Shown here piece by piece: positions 61,863 through 64,000 of a stretch of 64,000 nucleotides of DNA (positions are counted from its first letter, which is position 1; each line of letters begins with the position of its first letter). Below the pieces are notes generated by a model, which was given only the letters and a program-made list of their open reading frames with translations, did not search any database and was not told where the DNA came from. A program made the translations under genes and the position numbers. This stretch comes from Peribacillus sp. FSL H8-0477 (GTDB taxonomy: Bacteria > Bacillota > Bacilli > Bacillales > DSM-1321): assembly GCF_038002765.1 (NCBI RefSeq), contig NZ_JBBODE010000002.1, positions 1,674,001-1,738,000 on the forward strand, given 5' to 3'.

Positions 61863-63521
61863 TTACGCTCCTAGACGATCATTAATGTCGGATTTTAAAA
61901 CATCTGCTTTGGGACCGTAGACAGCTTGTATGCCATTATCTTTTTTAATCAATCCTAATGCGCCTAGTTTTTTCCAGTCTTGTTCGTTCCCAACTAAAGC
62001 GGGATCTTTAACGGTTACACGAAGTCTTGTCATACATGCATCTACATCCATAATGTTAGCTGGACCACCTAGGATCGAAATGATTCCATCAACTTGTTTG
62101 TCAGCAGGAGCTGATTCTGCAGTTTCCGATGATGGTGCATTTTCTTCATCTGTACTGCTCTCATCAATGTAATTACCTAAACGGCCAGGGGTAGCAATCT
62201 TGAAACGGCCAATCATGTAATAGGATACAAAGTAGGCGATGCAGAAGAAGACGATACTACTAATGACAAAGTTAATGATATCCCCAGTTAATCCTGCATT
62301 GACTGACATGGGAATACGTGTGAGAAATTCTAGGTTACCAAATGAATGTACACGTAAGTTAATCAAATCTGCCAGTGCAAAGGAAGCTCCTTGTATCACT
62401 GCATAGACTACATAGAGTACGGGTGCTGCAAACATGAACATGAATTCAAGTGGTTCAGTTACACCTGTTAAGAAGACGGCAAGTGCTGCTGATAAGAAAA
62501 TCGTTTTATATTTTTTGCGTTTGTCTGCATCCGTTCTGCGATACATAGCGAAAGCTACACCAAGTAATGTACCGGTTGCACCAATCATTTGTCCAACTTT
62601 GAAACGAGCGGGAGTAACTTCATTTAATAATGCAGTATAAGCTGCTGTATCTCCTGCGTTTTTCATGTTCACTAAATCACTAACCCATGCCAGCCACAGT
62701 GGGTCTTGTCCAAAAACTTGTGTGCCAATGTTTGCACCTGTCATAATTTCGTATGTACCACCAAGGGCTGTATAATTTACTGGGATGGTTAACATATGAT
62801 GTAATCCGAATGGCAAGAGAAGACGTTCTAACGTTCCATAAACGAATGGTGCTAAAATAGGTGCGGTATCACCTGAAGTGGCAATCCACTGGCCAAAATT
62901 ATTAATCCCAGTTTGAACAAATGGCCATACGACAGCCAATATAATAGATACAATTACTGACCAAAGGATAACGACAAAAGGTACGAATCGTTTACCATTA
63001 AAGAATGCAAGTGCATTCGGCAATTTACGGTAGTTATAATATTTATTGTAGACAATGGCTCCGACAAATCCGGAAATTATGCCAACGAAAACGCCCATGT
63101 TCAATGCTGCTGAACCTAGAATGGATGTGAAGTACCCGTTAACAAGGATTTCTGATCCAAAAAGTGTTTCTGTTGTTGCGCCTTCAGTTGTCAGCATAGT
63201 AGCATTGACACCGAAAATGGCACCGGTTGTAACATTGATCAGTATAAAGGCTAAAAGGGCTGCAAATGCTCCACCGGCACGCTCTTTAGCCCACGAACCA
63301 CCAATTGCAACAGCGAAGAGCAAATGTAGATTTCCAATTACTCCCCAGCCGAGACTCTCCATTACACCGCCTATGGTAGCGACGAAATGAATTTCTCCTC
63401 CAAACATGACAATCATTTTACCGATACTTATCATTAATCCAGCTGCCGGCATGACAGCGATTACAACCATTAGTGCTTTACCGAGTTTTTGCCAGAAATC
63501 AAATGAAAATAACTTTTTCAT
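61863..63521 (-). CDS. malT: Maltose-type PTS transporter subunit IICB
   Basis: A 552-residue glucose/maltose-family PTS permease. The IIC domain has about ten membrane segments (from MKKLFSFDFWQKLGKALMVV) with PFGLHHMLTIPVNYTALGG in the middle. A linker rich in Ser, Glu and Ala (about 445-475) joins the IIB domain with its phosphorylated Cys in MDVDACMTRLRVTV. There is no IIA domain, so IIA must come from elsewhere. It imports maltose as maltose 6'-phosphate, inferred from neighbours mapP and malP. AAGGGAGATGTACAA precedes the ATG on the minus strand. Confidence 0.88.
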   Translation of the reverse strand: MKKLFSFDFWQKLGKALMVVIAVMPAAGLMISIGKMIVMFGGEIHFVATIGGVMESLGWGVIGNLHLLFAVAIGGSWAKERAGGAFAALLAFILINVTTGAIFGVNATMLTTEGATTETLFGSEILVNGYFTSILGSAALNMGVFVGIISGFVGAIVYNKYYNYRKLPNALAFFNGKRFVPFVVILWSVIVSIILAVVWPFVQTGINNFGQWIATSGDTAPILAPFVYGTLERLLLPFGLHHMLTIPVNYTALGGTYEIMTGANIGTQVFGQDPLWLAWVSDLVNMKNAGDTAAYTALLNEVTPARFKVGQMIGATGTLLGVAFAMYRRTDADKRKKYKTIFLSAALAVFLTGVTEPLEFMFMFAAPVLYVVYAVIQGASFALADLINLRVHSFGNLEFLTRIPMSVNAGLTGDIINFVISSIVFFCIAYFVSYYMIGRFKIATPGRLGNYIDESSTDEENAPSSETAESAPADKQVDGIISILGGPANIMDVDACMTRLRVTVKDPALVGNEQDWKKLGALGLIKKDNGIQAVYGPKADVLKSDINDRLGA

Positions 63522-63553
63522 CTTTTGTACATCTCCCTTGATGATTTATCTAT

Positions 63554-63565
63554 GCAAACGATTGC
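63554..63565. promoter_or_regulatory. MalR-type operator 1
   Basis: GCAAACGATTGC is a near-palindromic LacI-family site. It lies just downstream of the malT -10 (TATAAT on the minus strand, 63575-63580). The same 12 bases, inverted, recur at 63721. Confidence 0.65.
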
Positions 63566-63574
63566 TTTGATTTG

Positions 63575-63613
63575 ATTATACTCTCGACTGTTTAAAATAT
63601 GCAAGCGCTTTTT
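63575..63613 (-). promoter_or_regulatory. malT promoter with cre-like site
   Basis: On the minus strand TTGCAT (63599-63604) and TATAAT (63575-63580) are 18 bases apart. The plus-strand sequence ATGCAAGCGCTTTTTT (63599-63614) overlaps the -35 and resembles a catabolite-responsive element (TGNAANCGNTTNCA), so CcpA could repress here. Confidence 0.55.
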
Positions 63614-63712
63614 TAAACTAATATTTTGAAAGTACAGTTGTTCATTCATTTAAGCAATAGCAAGGTAATATGCGTATTTTTCTTTTTAAAAATGAAAGTT
63701 TTGTTAATGAGA

Positions 63713-63741
63713 TTGACAACGCAATCGTTTGCGTTTAAACT
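63713..63741 (+). promoter_or_regulatory. malP promoter with operator 2 in the spacer
   Basis: TTGACA (63713-63718), 17-base spacer, TAAACT (63736-63741). GCAATCGTTTGC (63721-63732), the exact reverse complement of operator 1, fills the spacer, a standard place for a repressor. Confidence 0.65.
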
Positions 63742-63804
63742 TGCACTATAAAAGAAAAGTCAGTAATTATAACCAGGTATTTACAGTATGAGGAGGAAAT
63801 AAAA

Positions 63805-64000
63805 ATGGCTATAAACCGCTTATTTGAGGTAGATGAATGGAAGATTCGGACAAATCATTTAGATAAACAAAATAGAAGATTACAAGAAAGCTTAACGAGT
63901 ATTGGAAACGGATACATGGGAATGCGAGGGAACTTCGAGGAGCAGTATTCTGGAGATCATCATCAGGGCAGTTATTTAGCAGGTGTATGGTATCCGGACA
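63805..64000 (+). CDS. malP: Maltose phosphorylase, GH65 (N-terminal part, cut by window end)
   Basis: The first 65 residues: [20 protein letters not shown], then [34 protein letters not shown]. The [17 protein letters not shown] segment is typical of the N-terminal beta-sandwich of GH65 maltose phosphorylases, which split maltose with phosphate into glucose and beta-glucose 1-phosphate. It is divergent from the PTS malT gene and behind AGGAGG. The catalytic Glu is beyond the window. Confidence 0.9.
   Translation, partial: MAINRLFEVDEWKIRTNHLDKQNRRLQESLTSIGNGYMGMRGNFEEQYSGDHHQGSYLAGVWYPD

Overview
The window is a low-GC, AT-rich chromosomal segment from an endospore-forming Bacillaceae bacterium (Bacillus sensu lato). 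The evidence is the spore protein gene sspN, an FbpB-type peptide, the SpoIIS toxin-antitoxin pair, HemAT sensors and, above all, a gene order matching the B. subtilis citB-yneN-sspN-yneP-yneQ-yneR-plsY-yneT-parE-parC neighbourhood. No rRNA, tRNA, prophage, insertion sequence or CRISPR array is visible. Species-level placement is not possible by eye.

Layout. (1) 1-14.5 kb: end of aconitase, TlpA-like thiol oxidoreductase, small proteins, a two-module AAA+ ATPase inserted between sspN and yneP, thioesterase, Nudix, yycC, a degenerate CPBP membrane protein, plsY, an NCS2 permease, yneT and parE-parC behind a LexA-like box. (2) 14.6-18.4 kb: cytochrome bd-type oxidase, a secreted protein and a staygreen-family protein. 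(3) 18.5-26.9 kb: a TetR regulator, its palindromic operator and a seven-gene leucine/isovalerate catabolic operon (yngJ-I-H-HB-G-F-E type). (4) 27-32 kb: NAD salvage (pncB, nadE), an acyl-CoA synthetase and a membrane protein. (5) 32-41 kb: an orphan histidine kinase, a DUF1611 plus PLP racemase pair, a secreted PPC/Ig protein and a tandem TerD protein. (6) 41.4-51 kb: two HemAT oxygen sensors flanking a NaK-type channel, an intergenic repeat cluster, a tryptophan-to-anthranilate operon (kynU, permease, kynA, kynB), two promoter-plus-terminator units that look like structured RNAs, and tatA. (7) 51-64 kb: wrbA, spoIISAB with a small downstream basic peptide, a TPP riboswitch ahead of an SDR oxidoreductase, MarR-paiA, a second 21-nt phased repeat locus, miscellaneous metabolic genes, and a maltose locus (malP divergent from PTS malT-mapP) with paired operators.

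How genes work together. The yng-type operon would take isovaleryl-CoA through methylcrotonyl-CoA, methylglutaconyl-CoA and HMG-CoA to acetyl-CoA and acetoacetate. The kyn genes would import and break down tryptophan to anthranilate. The maltose genes would import maltose as maltose 6'-phosphate, dephosphorylate it (MapP) and phosphorolyse it (MalP).

The least conventional items are the two unrelated-in-sequence but identically phased 21-nt repeat loci, the NaK-like channel with a TVGDD filter, the two candidate structured RNAs at 48.3 and 49.2 kb, the DUF1611/racemase pair, and the SDR under TPP control. Functional assignments rest on recalled family motifs and gene order; no database search was run.
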